A stretch of 64,000 nucleotides of DNA, taken from assembly GCF_014654725.1 (NCBI RefSeq), contig NZ_JACVZV010000030.1, positions 124,001-188,000 of the forward strand, written 5' to 3'. The notes beneath the pieces are model-generated. The model searched no databases and had not been told where the DNA came from. It saw only the letters and a program-made list of their open reading frames with translations. Shown piece after piece: positions 63,344-64,000 of this stretch. Position numbers and translations under genes: made by a program. The stretch is from Vulcanococcus sp. Clear-D1. Its GTDB lineage: Bacteria; Cyanobacteriota; Cyanobacteriia; PCC-6307; Cyanobiaceae. Each line of letters starts with the position of its first letter. Position 1 is the first letter of the stretch.

Positions 63344-63682
63344 ATGCCCACCAATCCCGCCTGGCTGCTTCTACTCCTCGCCATCGCCTCGGAAGTGGTG
63401 GGCACCTCGTGCCTGAAGCTGTCTGCCGGCATGAGCCGGCCCCTGCCCACCCTGGTGGTGCTGGCGGCTTATGGCAGCGCGATGCTGCTGCTCTCCAAGG
63501 TGGTGCAAACGATCCCCCTGGGCGTCACCTACGCCCTCTGGAGCGGCATCGGGATCGTGGCGATCGTGCTGGTGGGCGTACTCGCCTACCGCCAGATCCC
63601 CAGCGTCGGCCAGTTGGTGGGAATCGCCCTGATCACAGCAGGGGTGGCGGTTGTGAATCTCACGGGCCCCCTGCACGAGTGA
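63344..63682 (+). CDS. Small multidrug resistance (SMR) family transporter
   Basis: The 112-residue protein has four membrane helices and the SMR signature: E17 in [17 protein letters not shown], the [20 protein letters not shown] region and a C-terminal [15 protein letters not shown]. Dimers exchange protons for cationic compounds, polyamines or guanidinium across the inner membrane. The sequence alone cannot separate EmrE-like from Gdx-like. Start ATG 63344, 83 bases from the divergent lepA start. Confidence 0.92.
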   Translation: MPTNPAWLLLLLAIASEVVGTSCLKLSAGMSRPLPTLVVLAAYGSAMLLLSKVVQTIPLGVTYALWSGIGIVAIVLVGVLAYRQIPSVGQLVGIALITAGVAVVNLTGPLHE

Positions 63683-63738
63683 GCCGGGCCAGGCCGCCAA
63701 GGGGGCTACCTAAGCTCGGCTCAACACCAGAGCACCCC

Positions 63739-64000
63739 ATGAGCACCGACACCGCCAACGCCACTTCAGAAGCCGCTGCTCCTGAAGCCAGCGATCCCCG
63801 CGCCCTCACCCTGGAGAACGTGGAGCGCACCCTCGATGAGCTGCGCCCGTATCTGATGGCCGACGGCGGCAACGTGGAAGTGGTGGAAATCGACGGCCCG
63901 ATCGTGAAGGTGCGCCTGCAGGGCGCCTGCGGCTCCTGCCCCAGCAGCACCATGACCCTGAAGATGGGCATCGAGCGCAAGCTGCGTGAAGCCATCCCCG
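63739..64000 (+). CDS. NifU-like iron-sulfur scaffold protein (3' end outside window)
   Basis: The visible 87 residues contain an Ala/Thr-rich N-terminus and the NifU C-terminal-like domain: [36 protein letters not shown] with the cluster-binding pair C64/C67, and [12 protein letters not shown]. Proteins of this type (CnfU) hold Fe-S clusters for photosystem I and ferredoxin. The start ATG 63739 is 56 bases after the SMR gene. The C-terminus lies beyond the window. Confidence 0.93.
   Translation, partial: MSTDTANATSEAAAPEASDPRALTLENVERTLDELRPYLMADGGNVEVVEIDGPIVKVRLQGACGSCPSSTMTLKMGIERKLREAIP

Overview
The window is a gene-dense, G+C-rich stretch of a unicellular cyanobacterial chromosome, most likely a Cyanobium or Synechococcus-type picocyanobacterium. 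Cyanobacterial markers are chlorophyll synthase (chlG), a MenG-type quinone methyltransferase, Ycf46, the paired ClpR/ClpP3 subunits, a thylakoid-lumen-like pentapeptide protein, several small cyanobacteria-specific families (DUF2808, DUF2862, DUF4359, DUF1400) and a close relative of the cystine C-S lyase of Synechocystis. No stretch above 300 bases lacks a gene. I saw no insertion sequence, prophage or CRISPR array. Both window edges cut a gene (DUF2808 on the left, NifU-like on the right).

Layout. 1-5.1 kb: the classic rpmH-rnpA-PH protein-yidC-yceD-ycf46 run and two tiny membrane proteins. 5.1-13.3 kb: cystine lyase, murE, a glutaredoxin-like protein with yidD, rpsD, a small secreted protein, and a minus-strand operon (small protein, SpoU methylase, lpdA, trpC) with tRNA-Leu(CAG). 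13.4-17.9 kb: murA, tRNA-Leu(CAA), argD, folC and a lumenal pentapeptide protein. 17.9-23.3 kb: a minus-strand accessory block with a GlcD-like flavoprotein, a cytosine-deaminase-like amidohydrolase, a DUF4359 protein, tRNA-His, and a dgcN/dgcA pair predicted to use D-glutamate. 23.5-28.7 kb: miaB, then the division and wall genes ddl, ftsQ and ftsZ, then the SRP RNA gene on the opposite strand.

28.7-38.3 kb: panB, hemW, a PIN/TRAM membrane protein, clpR, clpP3, ilvC, cobD, two exopolysaccharide-type transferases, two small proteins and tRNA-Ser(CGA). 38.3-49.8 kb: a comEC-like DNA-uptake channel, a LysM protein, glyQ, menG, hisF, chlG, a class A penicillin-binding protein, rsmB, an alkyltransferase-like DNA repair protein and a TrmH methylase. 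49.8-53.4 kb: an isolated peptide-type ABC permease and a two-component locus (OmpR-type regulator, stand-alone receiver, convergent histidine kinase).

53.5-60.7 kb is the most unusual part: nine pilin-like or pilus-associated genes in two facing sets. The forward set has a major pilin, a large PilX-like protein, a FimT/GspH pseudopilin, a PilW-like pseudopilin continued into RTX-type calcium-binding repeats but broken by an in-frame TAG, and a PilV-like pseudopilin. The reverse set has PilX-like, leaderless, FimT-like and PilW-like genes. With comEC elsewhere in the window this suggests pilus-based adhesion, motility or DNA uptake. The window ends with a DUF1400 protein, lepA, an SMR transporter and the start of a NifU-like scaffold gene.

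Base composition and family assignments are judged by eye from translated motifs; no database search was run.
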